Shown here piece after piece: positions 1 through 10,856 of a stretch of 30,869 nucleotides of DNA (its first letter is position 1; every line of letters begins with the position of its first letter). The DNA comes from Chara braunii (taxonomy: Eukaryota; Streptophyta; Charophyceae; Charales; Characeae): positions 813,876-844,744 of the forward strand of contig BFEA01000298.1 in the NCBI GenBank assembly GCA_003427395.1. The letters are read 5' to 3'. The notes below the pieces were generated by a model. That model was not told where the DNA came from and did not search any database. It was given only the letters and a program-made list of their open reading frames with translations. A program made the translations under genes and the position numbers.

Positions 1-70
<70 letters not shown>
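1..70. repeat. (GA)n microsatellite
   Basis: The window opens inside a nearly pure GA dinucleotide run with two GAAA interruptions. It continues to the left of the window, so its full length is unknown. Confidence 0.95.
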
Positions 71-71
<1 letters not shown>

Positions 72-1080
72 CGAAAAAAAACAATGTCAGTTGAGCCCGA
101 ATGCCAGTAACCTTAACTTACATCACATTTTCTAATGCATATTATAATTTATATAATTGAAAAAAATATGTTTGATATATGCAAATATTATTCAATCAGT
201 ATAAATAACTATATAATAGCAAATAATATATACTTAAATATCAATTTTGTTTAAAATTTAAAAAAACTAGTGACAAACTTATTTTAAGGGATGTGAAATC
301 TTTAAAATTTGCAGCTTACATTTTCATCGCATCACCCTGTTAAAAATATATGTGACGTTTTGAAGGAGTGTCTTATCCCAACATAAAGCAGCGAATGACA
401 AAGAAATCGAACTAAGATTTTATGAAATATAATTTTCATTGTATATTTTTTTTATATACATATGTATTGACAAAAACCATTATAAGAATGTGAAATGGAC
501 TGTTATTATTTGCGTTTTTTATGTACACATGAAAAATTTTATTTTTTTTTCTTCCCATATACAAACCAATTTTCCAACAAAAGAACTAACCCACTATAAC
601 TCTCGAACCTTTATTTTTGTACGATTTATTTAATTAGCGAAAGTGAACATATAATGATGAACATGCTACATATATCGTTATTATTGCAACATTATGAAAA
701 TACAGATAAACCAGAACATATGAATATTTTGTTCTTGAACCGTATGCATGAGATGAGGATAAATGTCATACTTTATTCGAAAATCCATACAAACACACGT
801 ATTCTCATGACCGAAACCGATGTTGAGTTGAAGGTAAAAATTATTAAGAATCAACTTCCAAAAGATAATAGTATTTTAGTAAATAAAAATAATTCACAAA
901 ATTAGTTTTTCATAACAGAGAGTAAAACGAAACGAGGATTATGTGTTCAGGAATGCAAACGTATCAATATTATAATGTAAGAAAGTAATTTTTAAATAAT
1001 GAAAAATTCGATGTATTTAAAAAAAAGAACTGCAGAAAAAGAAAATGAGATGAAGATAAAAAAAATGATAGAGAAATAAG
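71..1080. other. AT-rich spacer without recognisable genes
   Basis: This is AT-rich DNA with many short A and T runs. The open frames in it, such as those near 439-633 and 654-905, are short, of low complexity and rich in Ile/Asn/Lys/Phe, as expected from composition alone. I see no RNA gene, repeat or conserved motif. Confidence 0.6.
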
Positions 1081-1373
1081 TATGACTACGTCGGACCCCG
1101 ACCCGTACATTTCCGGACATGGAACCGGACCTGTGTTCCGTAGTTTCTATACGTCCGGAATTCCAAACATTTCCGGACCTCTGGACATTGAGGGATCCGG
1201 ATGGTCCAGATGCTGGACATGTGCGAAAATATCCGAGAAAAAAAAAAAAAAATCTGAAAAAAAAGTATGTTAACAATGCAAACGACTTTTGCCTCAGAGT
1301 CATGTCAGAATTCCTAACCAAACTTCAGTTAAAAGTCAAAAACTATAAAGAACTAAAAAAAATGCTTAACAAA

Positions 1374-1649
1374 CTTGGCTACCAGAGTGGCCCGGGGTCA
1401 CTTGCCCGGAAGGGCCATTAAGAATAAAAATAATAAATTCTTTTTAAATTTTATTTTTTATTTAAAATTTGGTAAAGAATTTCGATGTGACCCTAGAGCA
1501 AAAGTTGTTCAGTTTATTTTTTTGCATAACATAGGTATTTTTTCGGATTTTTTCGATGTTTTTTTTTTTTTTTTTTTTTTGCTGGGACCTTTCCTTGTCC
1601 TTGCACGGGCTGGCCAGCTGGGACACGGGCGGCCCGGCTGGTAGCCTAG
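1374..1649 (+). mobile_element. Family S hAT-like MITE nested in family L copy 1
   Basis: The ends are CTTGGCTACCAG (1374-1385) and CTGGTAGCCTAG (1638-1649), a 12-bp terminal inverted repeat with one mismatch. An exact 8-bp target duplication TTAACAAA flanks it (1366-1373 and 1650-1657). The GC-rich subterminal parts are also partly inverted copies of each other. The interior is AT-rich, with a T run at 1559-1580, and codes for nothing. The corresponding site in family L copy 2, near 16112-16121, is empty. An 8-bp duplication with short inverted ends fits the hAT superfamily. A 9-bp Mutator-type duplication (TTAACAAAC) is possible but makes the ends less symmetrical. Confidence 0.85.
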
Positions 1650-1770
1650 TTAACAAACTAATAAAAGGTAATGAATTATTAATAATTAAAAAATTGGGGT
1701 TGTCTAATAAATTATTATAAAGAGAGAGCATGTCCGAAAAAAAAAAAAAAGCATAAACGGGCATGAAAAA

Positions 1771-1791
1771 CCCCCAAAACAATTTTGGGGG
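1771..1791. repeat. Perfect 9-bp stem, 3-base loop hairpin inside family L
   Basis: CCCCCAAAA (1771-1779) pairs with TTTTGGGGG (1783-1791) around a CAA loop. A weaker version with CCCAAAA/TTTTGGG is kept in family L copy 2 near 15990-16010. It is an internal fold-back of the element. I do not read it as a host terminator. Confidence 0.7.
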
Positions 1792-1913
1792 CTTGGCTCC
1801 TCAATGGGGAAGGGTCCTGGACCGTTTTTTTTTTTTTTTTCCCTCGAAATTAGGCAAATCCGGACCTTCCACATCGGACGTCTAGAGTACGGACTGAATC
1901 CAGACCGTCTGGA

Positions 1914-1974
1914 CGATCAACTGGTAATAAACATATCAATTCATCTTTTTACACGATCAACTGGTAGTAAACAT
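1914..1974. repeat. Short direct repeat, 21-bp unit, period 40
   Basis: The word CGATCAACTGGTAATAAACAT at 1914-1934 recurs with one change at 1954-1974. It lies where the right end of family L copy 1 should be and may mark how that end was lost. Confidence 0.7.
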
Positions 1975-2950
1975 CTCTGGCAGTTGAAATCATTAAAATT
2001 GCAATGAGATGAGATGACAAGGAAAACGCACATTTTTATTTATTTAAAAAATTGGGTGGAACGATTGAGAATGACGTTAGTGAGGATGCCACATCTCAAA
2101 GAAATGGTCCTTCGATATGTTGACATACCAATTTATGTGGCACGGAAGTAAAATAATGTTATTCCATCAAAGTTATGAGATGAAAAATTTCAAGAATGAT
2201 TCATAGTGACTTTGATGCGTTCTAGGGACAAAATGGTTTAAAGTCACAAAGAATCACTCATATAAATAAATCTTTGTAACTGACTCATTTGTTACGTTCT
2301 CATGAAAAAAAATAAATAATAATTTGCACAAATAAAGATACTTATACTGATACTTAATTATCGTGGTAGTGTTATGAACACTAGAGTATGTACAATAAAT
2401 GTTGGAGTATGTGTAAAAAGAATAAGAATTTTGACACCTCATTATAATGTCGAGAAATAAATAATATAAACATCAATTTGGTGAAGGGCGAGGTTGACAA
2501 TAAATAACGAACTTACTCGAGCAACAAGTCCTTCAGAAAGTGATACTACATGATTTCAAAGCAGGTACAAGTGACAATGAGATGCACAATGATAAGACAT
2601 GACGAAAAATCAAAGAAACTTGAAAGTCGGACAATAACTCATTTATGATCGATTTACGAAAAAATTGTAAAAAAAAGTCAAACAACTACTAAAAAAGAAA
2701 TTATTGTTTAAAAATGAGAGAAAAATTTCATTGTAAAAGAATAAGAACTATCGAATATACAAGAGCGACTTTATGGCGTATCAACACACCATTTGAAATA
2801 AAAACATTAGTCACTACCATACTTATTAGGAAACATAACGATACTTGGAAGTCATATTTAAGATTTATTGTAAAAAAAAAAACGAACACCTAAATCTGTC
2901 GTATGCATGTTATATTTCACCACCACCAATTTATATCGTGGATACGTTAT
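1975..2950. other. AT-rich spacer
   Basis: This AT-rich sequence has no convincing coding region. It ends exactly at the terminal TGCAAGG of element A's 3' LTR, so positions next to 2951, for example GTTAT at 2946-2950, would be one copy of the target duplication. The other copy lies in the assembly gap. Confidence 0.6.
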
Positions 2951-3990
2951 TGCAAGGAAAATAAGCAACAGCGAGATGACAAATCCATATTACACCATCA
3001 CATAAAAAACCAGATAGTCACACTCTGTCCAGAGAGCAGCATTGCACCAATAATACACCAAGGGAGGTTCATAGTACTGAAAACCAATGTCACGGAGAGC
3101 TTCCTCTCTCCTTCAACAACACAAGATTCCAGTTCCTTCAAACTCCTACTTGGCGCTCAGCGCCCAGCCTACTCCTACACAGCTACGATCAGCCTAATAA
3201 TAGACAATGCAACTGTTGCATCAACGGCAACCCGAAGTACTTGAAGATGTTGCCCATATGCTGACCACCGCCAATACAAGGTAATTGCCCTTACATCATC
3301 ATCATCATCATCATCATCCTTCGCCCTTCTCTGACTTAACACCCACACCTGTCCTCTCTTGCACCCGAAGACCACCCCTGCGCCTCACTGTGTATCCAAG
3401 TCGAGCCCGCTATGGAGGTTGGCTATGGCGCTGCCCTCAGCAGCGCCCTGCTCCCTCACACGACCGCACGTGCGCAACCCCTTGCTCCAATGTCGGCAGC
3501 CAGCCCGTGAGCAATTGCTCCAGCAGCGCTGCCGCCAGCCAACAAGTGACCGAATGAGGCAGTCAGGGCCGAACTCTTTCCTTTATGGAGAGAGTTGACC
3601 TGTTCGCGCAGCCTGGCTGCACTGGCATGGGCCCAGAAGCTTCCAGAACGCCCCAGGAGGCTGCCTGTGTACAGCAACTACTGGGTTGCTGGGCCTCGTT
3701 CAGTTGGGCGCCCAACTGTCTCTGTATGAGGCTGCGAATCAAGCCCAGAGCCTGCATTCTTTGGAAAAGCCCGGAAGGCCGTGGAAATGTCGGTGTTGCC
3801 CAGCCTGAGTTTCTTTCAACCAACTGACGCGTTGCAACTACCTGGACCCCAAATATGAAATTGACAGTGGAGGGCCTCTTGCGATATGTCAGGCCCGCCT
3901 TCACTTAGGGCGGGCACCTCCGCCTTCACTTAGGGCGGGCAATGCTGCAAACAGGGCCCCATAGGCCTACCGAGGACCCAAATCCTCGCA
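2951..3990 (-). repeat. Element A 3' LTR, complete, 1040 bp
   Basis: Read on the minus strand it begins TGCGAGGATT directly after the purine tract and ends TTCCTTGCA, giving the usual TG...CA ends. Its last 450 bases (2951-3400) match 10872-11321 base for base in length. It contains an ATC run (3294-3318), which makes misleading poly-His and poly-Asp frames, and a GGCGCTCAGCGCC palindrome (3152-3164). No strong TATA box is visible; a CATAAAG word near 3580 on the minus strand is a weak candidate. Open frames inside it, such as 2903-3244 and 3563-3904, are not treated as genes. Confidence 0.92.
3686..3941 (-). promoter_or_regulatory. U3 palindrome and tandem GC hairpins
   Basis: CAGTTGGGCGCCCAACTG at 3701-3718 is a perfect 18-bp palindrome. 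Next to it, on the minus strand, is GAGGCCCAGC, and the same pair of words occurs in element B's LTR. A 22-bp word (3895-3916 and 3920-3941, period 25) is repeated. Its first copy folds as GCCCGCC/GGCGGGC and its second as CCGCC/GGCGG. Position near the start of the LTR suggests enhancer-like binding sites. That role is inferred. Confidence 0.5.
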
Positions 3991-4004
3991 TTCCCTCCCC
4001 CTTT
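3991..4004 (-). other. Polypurine tract of element A
   Basis: On the minus strand AAAGGGGGAGGGAA lies directly before the TG that starts the 3' LTR. This is the plus-strand primer site expected for an LTR retroelement, and it fixes the LTR boundary at 3990. Confidence 0.9.
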
Positions 4005-4030
4005 ACTTCGTAGGTCCTTTGAGAAGTCTC

Positions 4031-4446
4031 TTATTTTGCAGGCATTTTCCCTTTGAGTAATCTTTTATAGCCTGCAATCACTTGAGGTGCTGTTCTCATG
4101 AGTTCTTCTCGTGTGAACCACCGATCTTCTTTAGGATCCAGATGATGTTTGAAGCTCACACGATACTGCATTCTCGGTTTAGCAGGGCGTCCTCTGCCGG
4201 ATGGTCGAGGAACAGGCATCACTCGGTGCTCGACAATCTGGTCAATGTCCACTTCGCCATCCATGGTTGGGGGCAACATTGATCTCCGAGAGGGAAACTA
4301 GTCTGTGGCAGCGAAAGGTGCCAACTTGGATGCATGGAAAACAGGGTCAGTCCGCAAATGCGCAGGGATGCGAATCACGTATGAAGGCCCATCCGGTTGA
4401 TCCCCTACAATATCTAAGATCTCCCAGGGCCCAAAGTACTGTGGCA
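4031..4446 (-). pseudogene. Element A integrase C-terminus and chromodomain-like tail
   Basis: The minus strand encodes a GPF/Y-type module (PQYFGPWEIL, then a VFHASKLAPF segment) and a final part with VDIDQIVEHR and YRVSFKHHLD, followed by a Trp-containing WFTREEL. This is the layout of the integrase C-terminus and chromodomain of chromoviruses, which guides insertion toward particular chromatin. An amber stop at 4298-4300 splits it. A 5-base insertion near 4455 puts it in a different frame from the integrase core. The pol frame ends at 4031-4033, just before the purine tract. Confidence 0.82.
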
Positions 4447-5586
4447 TCACTGTAGTTTTCTTGAGATCCCTATCTCCTCACCCAGTTCAAATGACCTCAC
4501 CCAGACTCTCTCACCTACCTGAAAGTTAGAAGGCCGTCTATGTTTGTTCTCAGATGCAATCATGGCATCTTGAGACTTCTTAATATGTTCCACTGCCTTC
4601 TGCAGCATCTGTTCATACTTGATAGCATACTCTATGCTGCCAGGGGCTGCAGTGGGTTGCCTTTCCGGTATCAGAAAGTCAAACGCAGTTATGGGTTTCC
4701 AACTAAGATGTAGCTGGTTGGGAGTCATACCCATAGTACTATGCACAGCGTTATTGTACAGGCTGGCGACGGGAGGTAACTGCTCGTCCCAGTCATCCTC
4801 ACTTGGCTTAATATAATGCCGAAGCAGGTGCTGTACTACCCGGTTCATCTGCTCTGCCTGACCATTTGACTCAGGGTGATTCCCTGAAGTTATTTGCAGC
4901 TTGGTTCCCATTTGTTCAGCAGTTGCCTGCCACAGTTCACTGGTAAACCTTACATCCCCATCACTTACTATTGATGTGGGTAGTCCAAAATCCCTAACCC
5001 AGTGATCCAGAAACAGTGTGATGACATAGTCAGTTTTCGCAGTTTCTGACATAGCGATCAGTCTTGCATGTTTAGTAAAGCGGTCCACTATCACGAAGAT
5101 ATACCTCTTTCCAGACTTACTGGTCACAAGAGTATCCATGAAGTCCATGGACACACTTTGACCAGAACCTTTAGGAATCAGCAAGGGCTTTATTAGCCCA
5201 AGCGGAGCCTAAGTCCTAGGTTTGTCCCTTTGACAGACCTGGCAAGTTTCAACATACCTTTTTGTATCTTGCATCATAGTGGGCCACCAAAATCTCTGCA
5301 CTAGGTTAGCTGAGGTCTTTGTATATCCAAAATGACCAGTTGCGTTATGACACTCGCCTAAAAATAAACTACGTAAAGACTCACTAGACGGGACACACAA
5401 TCTTTTATTCCCTGCCTTCTCGAGAAACAGCAAGTCATCTACCATCGTAAATTTGTCCAAAGTCGTTTTGTCCTTTGCTTGGAATCTACGGATGATCTCT
5501 GACATAACTGGATCTCCCTGATAGGCTTCCACCAGTGATTGAGTGAGTTCGTCAGATATGCCAAACTCAGTGACTAGTGCGCCCAA
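4447..5586 (-). pseudogene. Element A integrase: zinc-binding domain and catalytic core
   Basis: 5209-5586 carries the N-terminal zinc-binding domain with HNATGH and CQVC ligands. 4447-5184 carries the RNase-H-fold core. The catalytic triad is present: Asp in MDFMDT, Asp in VSDGD and Glu in GQAEQMN, with 35 residues between the last two as in the D,D(35)E family. The enzyme would join element cDNA to host DNA. The two halves are in the same frame, separated by a TAG at 5209-5211 after DKPRT. The core then ends at a TGA created by a small insertion near 4455. It could not be made whole without readthrough. Confidence 0.9.
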
Positions 5587-5598
5587 ATAGTCTGCCCT

Positions 5599-6031
5599 TC
5601 ACGATAATGCATCAGCCACTTTGTTGTACGTACCCTTAATATGATCAAGTTGATAGTCATACATGTCTATCACTTGAATCCATCTTTTGAGTGCGTCCGA
5701 CAGAACAGGCTGTGTCTTAATCCAACGCAAAGTCTCATGGTCCGACCTCACAAAGAAAAATCTCCCTAGGAGGTAGTGTCTCCAATGAACAAGCGCTCTG
5801 TACAGGGCGTAGAGTTCTCTCGCATACGTGGACTTAGCTAACTTCTGGGAAGGCATCTTTTTACTCATATACTCGATCGGTCTCAACTTTGGCCCCTCCT
5901 GTTGCGCAAGGACCGCGCCTATACCATATTGGCTGGCATCTGTGGTCACAACAAACGGTTTGTCAGGATCAGGAAGTTTGAGAACTTCATAGTGTGTTAG
6001 AGCATAGAACTTCATAGTGTGTTAGAGCATA
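5599..6031 (-). pseudogene. Element A RNase H domain
   Basis: The RNase H that degrades the RNA of the RNA:DNA hybrid is recognisable from TTDASQYGIGAVL, a YARELYAL helix with the acidic Glu, RSDHETLRW and the terminal KVADALS. After ADALS comes TGA (5599-5601), where this family usually has Arg (ADALSRR). This suggests CGA became TGA. The reading frame then continues open into the integrase zinc domain. The 5' side is disturbed by the 25-bp duplication at 5982-6031. Confidence 0.88.
5982..6031. repeat. Exact 25-bp tandem duplication in pol
   Basis: Positions 5982-6006 and 6007-6031 are identical (GAACTTCATAGTGTG..., 25 bp). The duplicated stretch encodes the ALTHYEVL segment between RT and RNase H. 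Because 25 is not a multiple of 3, it shifts the frame. Together with a 2-base insertion near 6574 it returns pol to its original phase. Confidence 0.95.
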
Positions 6032-7135
6032 CTTCAATTTCTTGAAGCTTGCCTCACACTCTTCAGTCCACTCCCAAGGGGTGTCAAGTCGAGTTAGATC
6101 CGTTAATGGGGAAGCTATAGTACTATAGTTCTTCACAAACGGACAATAGTAGCCCGTCATCCCCCAAAACTATTTGACCTCAGTAACTGTCTGAGGTCTG
6201 GGCCAGTCACGTATGCTGGCCACCTTGGCATCTTCCGGCCTCAATCCATCTGCTAAGATTTCATGACCCAAGTACAAGATCTTGGTGCGACCAAACTCGC
6301 ATTTGTCCAAGTTTACCTTGTATTGGTGCTGTCGTAAGAGACCTAGCACTATTTTCAAGTGCTCAGCGTGCTCCTCTACAGTCCTACTAAAGATAAGAAT
6401 ATCATCGAGGTACACGACGATAAACTTGTCTAAGTAGTCATGAAATATCCTGTTCATCGCGTGCTGGAATGTACCAGGTGCATTGCATAGACCAAAGGGC
6501 ATCACCACAAACTCGTACAGACTGTACCTTGTCCAAAATGCGGTTTTGTGCTGGTCCTCAGGTCTAACGGCAAAATTTGATGGTATCCGGACTTCAGATC
6601 TATCTTGGTGAAGTACCGACATCCCTGCACTCTATCCAAGAGGTCGTCGATGCGGGGTAGGGGCTCGGCGTTCTTTACTGTGATGGCATTGAGGCCCCTA
6701 TAGTCAATGCACATCCTTAATGGACCTCCCTTCTTTGGGACAAATAAGACTGGCGCAACCTAAGGGGAGGTACTAGGCCGGATCCATCCCTTCTCTGTGA
6801 GCTCCTTGAGCTGGCGGCGAAGCTCATCTAACTCCGCAGGAGACATCCTATAGATTCGTCCTCTAGGAACCTTACTACGTGGGACAACCTCTATTGCATG
6901 GACAACCTCCCTTTCTAACACGCCTGTGGGCTCCTAAAAAAAGTCTGAATATTGAGCGACGACTTTTTCTATCTCTGGGGGTGATTTAACGGCCTCCCCT
7001 TTCTAAGAGACAAACACTAGATACATGCCCTCCTCGCGATTCTGCTTGTAATAGTAGTTATAGAAAGAAGAAGCGCACATGCAGTCGTAGTTCTCCACTA
7101 GACTGCTAGCCTTGTACTTCTGCAGCCTAACGGTC
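6032..7135 (-). pseudogene. Element A reverse transcriptase
   Basis: The domain copies element RNA to DNA. In order the minus strand shows the fingers ([31 protein letters not shown]), the first palm motif (CIDYRGLN and [12 protein letters not shown] with catalytic Asp), [16 protein letters not shown], the catalytic YLDD at 6401-6412, YLGHEI and the connection toward RNase H. Damage: in-frame stops at 7003-7005, 6934-6936 and 6760-6762, an apparent TT insertion near 6572-6577 just after the first palm motif, and a TAG at 6170-6172. Catalytic residues are otherwise kept. The upstream boundary with protease is approximate. Confidence 0.92.
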
Positions 7136-7720
7136 CTACCATTTGGCAACTTGTGTATCAACACCCTTCCATCCAGTCAAACTGTGGTTGCGAGACATCG
7201 AGGTAGTACATGCAAGTAGCATATCGAATGACAGTTCGTCGCTAACCAAGAAGGAGATCTTGTGGATCACTTCCCCTCCTCCATAGGAGAAGGTGCAGGC
7301 TATGTCCTTCACATAGTTTTTCACTACCATTTGGTGCTTGTTGGCCAACGTAGAAGTTATAGTTCTGCTAAGCCGCTGCACTTGGTCCCCTAAGCGCAGT
7401 CTATCCACACAAGCATGACTGATGAAGTTTCGTGTAGAGCCTATGTCTGCGAAGGCGCCAACCTTGCGGCCACCTACATCGACCTCTACCACGAAATGTT
7501 CACCCTTTGGACCTCTACTTATCATCGCCCAAGAGTCCCTGGGGTCCTTTCCTGACCACTCAGTCTCTAACTCTTCTAGGGCCTCAGATACATCTCTCGA
7601 ACAGAGTGTCGGTGGGTCTGAATGTGTCTGCGGGGCGATACGTGGGTCACTAGCCTTGGCCAACGCCTGAAGTGGGGAAGGCAACGTAACCACTTCAGCG
7701 CGAGTAAGAGCGGTTAACAC
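7136..7720 (-). pseudogene. Element A retropepsin-like protease region
   Basis: The aspartic protease that would cut Gag-Pol is recognised by VVEVDVGGRKVGAF followed by ADIGSTRNFIS, with the active-site motif at 7436-7447. The motif reads D-I-G instead of the usual D-S-G or D-T-G, which should impair catalysis. The frame is -1 relative to gag and differs again from the RT fingers, so indels lie on both sides (near 7726 and near 7160). I see no slippery heptamer at the gag end, so I read the shift as decay. Programmed frameshifting is less likely. Confidence 0.8.
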
Positions 7721-7722
7721 TC

Positions 7723-9606
7723 CTACTGGCCTGAGGAGTTTCCATGCGAAGTGCTCGCAAAAGCACTACCAGGGTTCGAAGATAAGCCCACCACTGTTGG
7801 CGAGGCTACCTTCGTTGTGACCTTTTTGCCTCGGCATGTTCGTGACGTGTGGCCATAGTTGCCACAATTCATGCATGTGCCCCTGGCAACTCGGTCCCTC
7901 CACACCTCGTAATCTAAACCAATCTTCACCCATGCGGGTGTCCCTTGGTTGCCCTGACCCGTGGACCGTACTACCTTTTCCGTGATAGGTGCCACGACTC
8001 CCCCATCCAAAGTCTCGTTGGCCCCATCCTGCTCTGTCACCTCCCCTAGATCTGGTAAATCGTCAATCTCCGTTGTTTGACCATCGTGATCAACGAATAT
8101 CAACTGACCCTTCTTCTTCCAATCCTGGGGGAGTCTCTTCCTACCATCATGTGATACCTGATGCGCGGATCCCAGCTTTGCCTCTATGTCTAGGGCCTTC
8201 CTGCTGAAAGTAGCAAAGTTCTGTTGGTTTGTGTAGGCTTCGTCCACCAGTTTTGTCCTGACTTCTGATGGAAGACATCTCAAATAATATGTGAGGAGTA
8301 CCTGAGAGTCAAAGCGCACACCAGGTACTATGATCAGACGTTCTACAGTGTTTGTGACTTCGCGAACATTCTTGTACTTCTTGGCACACAGATTGTTGAT
8401 CGCGTCGGTGGCCTTCTGAGCCCCTCGAGGGTCATGCCGTCTCCTGTACATAGTCTGTACGAACTGTTCCAATGTCTGGGTCTGTGCCCATGCATCGAAA
8501 TTTTGACCATAGCCCTGCTTCTGCACTAACCCATTCAACCAACGTGTTGCTGATCCTTTTAAAAGGGACGCAGCAACTATAACTTTCTGCTTTGGCCTTG
8601 TAAGCTTATGCCTCGAATATGTAGGCACAGTCCTTACCCAGGTATCCAGATCCTCATCCTTCTTCCTGTCTCCAGAAAAAGGTTTAGGACTCAGCAGAGG
8701 AATCTTAGGCATCCACTGCATAGGCTGCATAGGCCCAGGGGCTTGCTTTAGCGGTTGCATAGCCACTGAAACAGGTTGCTGCACACTAGCCTGGGCCTGG
8801 CTTGACAGTGGGACTGTAGTGACCGCTGTTGTAGATGGTACGGCTGAGACTGTATGAACCGGACCACTAGTTGCTACTAAACCATCTGGAGGGGGTATGC
8901 CAAACATAGGAGAGAAAGTTGACCCTGTGTGTTGCGACATCGATGAAGGACCCGCACCCGCAGGGGGAACTAGAGCAAACTGCGGCTGTCGCACTGCTGT
9001 GCGAGGAGCCCGAAGTTCAACCAGGATTTGTTTCTGGCCTGCCACCAATTCGGCCAGCAATTCCTGCTGGACGTTTTGCGCATCAACCATTGAAAGTAAG
9101 GCACTACGCAGCACACGAACAACATGATCTAATGCTGCCTCATCTAGTCCTTCCAGTCAGCCTAGCTCCTCTCTTCTACTACCTAGTCTACCTTTTCTCA
9201 GGATTGCTTTCCTTCTTCTTTTTGCTGCCTCGTCCAACTGCCGTTGTAGCTCATCCTGAAGTCCTCCGGCGTGAGTTGAGTCTGCTGGTTGACTTGCAAG
9301 CTGACTAATGAACCCCTGAGAACCACTCTGGCTGACTCCTGACGAAGTGGACCGTGAAGAGGTTTGCAACATGGTAGATGCAGTAGCCATGGCTGCACTG
9401 GTGCTAGTTGAAATTTTAGTCCTGGCACTATCCTCAACTTCCCTCACTCTCCTTGCCAGTGCTCTCTCTCTAGCCTCTCTCGGCAATCTTCTCTCGTCTC
9501 CTGGACCTAACTCCAAGAATGTCAAGGGTCGACTACGGGCAGTCCTGCGAGTAGTCCTACGGTCGTCCACTAACAACTCCTCCTCACTAATGCTTGCATC
9601 ACTCAT
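7723..9606 (-). pseudogene. gag: Element A Gag, split by one stop
   Basis: Gag forms the particle that packages element RNA. The N-terminal part (9157-9606) starts MSDASISEEELL and is rich in Arg/Glu with a coiled-coil-like QDELQRQLDEAAKRRRK stretch. A TGA at 9157-9159 ends it, but the same frame stays open to 7723. The main part has the capsid-like segment (WVRTVPTYSRHKLTRPKQ to LPSEVRTKLVDEAY) and one CCHC zinc knuckle, CMNCGNYGHTSRTC, at 7834-7875. The whole is about 627 codons. Apart from the single stop (TGA, possibly from CGA) it is well kept. The stop at 7723-7725 separates it from protease. Confidence 0.88.
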
Positions 9607-10856
9607 GAGCTACAGTGTGTGTGATCTAAACTAGAATCCACACTGAATCCTACCTTAGCCTGACACACGACCGATTATGAATCACAACTAATTTCGGTCG
9701 GATGGAACAGAAACAGTTAGGTGATATAGTAACAACTAATGTCAGTTCATACAGGATACATTAACTCTATTTCTAGATTACCCTAGAACAAACTGCAATA
9801 CAGCAAAGATCCAATCTGTCTGTAGTTGTCTGTCAGTTGTTACTTAAGTCCGTAACAACTAGATAATCAAAATAAAAATAACATCTCCTGTTGGAGATGT
9901 ATGCTTGATGGCAGATTGTCTGTTGATTGCCACCGCGAAGAGTTACCGGAATCCCCCCTCCCCCTGTATCCTTCTTGAGTGGTCACTTTGTGTCAACGTC
10001 CTGAACATCTGGTTGAGCAATGTGTCTGAAGGTGTGCAATCCGGCCCACCCCTGTGTCCCAAGTCAACGCCAAACCTGCCAGCCCCTGCACTTTATTTAC
10101 CCTCGCATGCAACGAGCCTTACACCCGGTTGATCTGGCTGATCAGGAGGGATTTAAGGAGAGCCCCCATCTCCTCAGGAATTATTTAACGTCGCAGACAG
10201 GACGGCGATCACAACCAGATTCAAATCCGAGTCCCCAGCCAGAAATGTTTAAAGACGGTCTGGAAAGCGTCTGTCCCAAAGGGTTAGCATGCCATGCATG
10301 ACCTCTATTGCACAAGCATCAGAACCAAGGACTTGGGGCAAAGTATGTGTGTACTAGTCCCAGCGGGTTGGATGGTGACCGTGACCCGAGTGCTTCGTCC
10401 AGGGCCCTTCAGAGGCTTCGCCCGTCTCCCACCAGCTTTCTGCCCAGGAAGAATGTCGCGCTCGCGACACCTCACATCGAGAGGACTCTCAAGACAAAAC
10501 TCACTTCCTCACGGTAAGAAGTAACGAAGAGGGTAGATAAGGAAGAGAGCAACGTACCTCATAAATGCTGCCCCCAACCACAAATTTCTCACCGGCAACC
10601 TGATGTGCAATTATGATGACCGGGCTTTGCCTCGGCACAACCAATAGCAGAATGCGGTTCCACCTCGGCTTAATATGCCACATCAGTGAGCTCTCATCAT
10701 CCAGCATACACCCCGTATGTCACCACATAGCTCCCCGGCGCGCCCACACTACCCTGGGCCGCCTAATGTTCAATGCCAATGCCTTATCACTGCCCGACAC
10801 CTCATGCGAAGCACCAATAGCTATTGGAAAGAACCAATGAAGCGCAATATGAACCA
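9607..10856 (-). other. Element A 5' leader
   Basis: The 1.25 kb between the primer site and the first Gag codon contains no frame I recognise. Such a long leader would hold packaging and translation signals, but I can point to none. Short frames here, such as 9905-10132, 10020-10301 and 10294-10524, look fortuitous. Confidence 0.55.

Larger units (their letters stand above)
1081..1925 (+). mobile_element. Family L hAT-like MITE, copy 1, interrupted by a family S MITE
   Basis: This non-coding element starts TATGACTACG and is rich in CCGGAC words. In inverted orientation it aligns along most of its length with 15854-16424. Shared blocks are the CCGGAC-rich end, the AAAAGTCAAAAACTATAAA segment, the GAATTATTAATAATT centre, the CCCCCAAAA/TTTTGGGGG hairpin and the GGGGAAGGGTCC block before a T run. 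The second copy has clear hAT-type ends, so the class is taken from it. Without the 276-bp insert at 1374-1649 the length (about 560 bp) matches the 571 bp of copy 2. The right end is diverged or truncated: I could not find a matching CGTAGCC terminus, so 1925 is approximate. Confidence 0.72.

Noticed and set aside
3175-3375. Poly-Asp and poly-His frames, also at 11096-11296
   Set aside because: They come from an ATC run in the LTR of element A and occur once per LTR copy.
7723-7736. Programmed -1 frameshift between gag and protease of element A
   Set aside because: The protease frame is -1, but there is no slippery heptamer, and the frame changes again before RT, which fits random indels better.
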